Positions 63,202 to 64,000 of a stretch of 64,000 nucleotides of DNA are shown here, piece after piece; the stretch's first letter is position 1; each line of letters begins with the position of its first letter. The notes beneath the pieces are model-generated. The model ran no database searches and was not told the DNA's origin. It saw only the letters and a program-made list of their open reading frames with translations. The stretch is taken from the NCBI RefSeq assembly GCF_000218685.1, contig NW_006763295.1:1472430-1536429 (forward strand), in the 5' to 3' direction. The position numbers were made by a program, and so were the translations under genes. The stretch is from Serpula lacrymans var. lacrymans S7.9. Lineage: Eukaryota; Basidiomycota; Agaricomycetes; Boletales; Serpulaceae.

Positions 63202-64000
63202 GCTAGTAGTATTGCTGTATGCGGGGTGAGAATGTTGTCTTGTTCGACGCCTTGATTTGTGATCCAGGATTAAGTATCAGAAATGCCACGCTGAAGATAA
63301 TTTCTGTTTGAGCCACTTGAAAAAGCAATAATTATACTTACAATGCGAATGTTGGCGTGCCAGATATGCACTACTTAGTGTAAGATTATCAATGTCGTCT
63401 ATTCATCAATAGTAGTGGATTTGAAGGTGGGCATTGACAAAGTTCGGGATCGGCCTCAGACTTTCCAGTGCCCCTGACCTTAACCCGAATGCCAGAGTCT
63501 AAGGCCACTTCTGATTCGTTCGAGGCCTGTAACAAGTCAAAGTCTAGTCTTCCCTAGCCATACCATCGGAAGAACTCTTGGTTATGGTGTGCAAAGCGGC
63601 GTGACCTGTCAATATTTTGGTGAATATTACGTGTCACTAGGAATTATGCCTATGAGACCACATACTATGGCTGGCGACATGACCCATGTATTTTGCCCTG
63701 TAAATGGATTCGAAGTATATCAGTGAATATGTTTGGATAACACAGTTGATATCTGATGAATTCGTTAGAATATGGACCAGTTCAATTTGAAATCAAGTTC
63801 CCGAGGGCTTGGCTAGGCTCAACGTCCAACAAAAGGCGGTTCCTGTCAATCAATCATTCATCTGTCGCATTCGAATGAACTTGGCGCCCGCGGAGCCGCC
63901 CAGCATAGCACTGATTGACATTCAGCAAGAATTGAAACCCGCTCCAGATTATCACTGGAAGTCACTGTAAGATTTATGCCATTGCCATCGCGGTCAAGAG
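63202..64000. other. intergenic to window end
   Basis: About 0.8 kb upstream of the Ser/Pro-rich gene. No ORF, RNA gene or repeat recognised; presumed promoter. Confidence 0.4.

Overview
The window is nuclear DNA from a filamentous basidiomycete, most likely an Agaricomycete. Nearly every gene is split by GT-AG introns of about 45-70 bp, the genes are packed on both strands with 100-1000 bp between them, and the families are fungal (Set9-type H4K20 methyltransferase, Tudor-SN, Cdc1/Ted1 phosphoesterase, TPR/F-box/LRR protein, nucleoplasmin-like FKBP). There is no sign of bacterial operons, CRISPR arrays, rRNA genes or a complete tRNA gene. I worked by reading frames and splice signals by eye; no alignment or database search was run, so exon coordinates are hand models. 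Layout, 1-16 kb: the 3' end of a membrane-protein gene; an MBL-fold hydrolase (+); a Pro/Ser-rich conserved protein (-); an amidohydrolase-like TIM-barrel protein (-); a coiled-coil protein with a perfect run of thirteen Gly-x3 units (-); Tudor-SN nuclease (SND1, +); a TPR/F-box/LRR protein (-). Layout, 15.5-26.5 kb: an FAD oxidoreductase (-) divergent from an MFS transporter (+); a large disordered nuclear protein with a C2HC zinc knuckle (-), divergent from a GNAT acetyltransferase (+). Layout, 26.8-37 kb: two complete, diverged copies of UTP-glucose-1-phosphate uridylyltransferase on the same strand, about 5.5 kb apart, enclosing a Cdc1/Ted1-type phosphoesterase, a hidden four-exon gene for a complex I NDUFB2-like subunit, and a possible small ORFan. 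Layout, 37-48.5 kb: ribosomal protein eS8, SET9, CCT6, a disordered protein and a short-chain dehydrogenase. Layout, 48.5-56.8 kb: an 8 kb gene-poor accessory stretch with ORFan-like small genes, a duplicated ORF family and frame-broken relics. Layout, 56.8-64 kb: a second GNAT, a nucleoplasmin-type FKBP, ARPC4, and a single-exon Ser/Pro-rich protein. Most genes are housekeeping: translation (eS8), protein folding (CCT6, FKBP), actin nucleation (ARPC4), respiration (NDUFB2), cell-wall and glycogen precursor supply (UGP1), GPI-anchor remodelling (Ted1-like), chromatin (SET9, zinc-knuckle protein, FKBP) and RNA metabolism (SND1). The unusual items are the interspersed UGP1 pair, the GX3-repeat coiled-coil protein, a 24-bp-arm hairpin at 33882-33937, and the relic-rich block at 48.5-56.8 kb.
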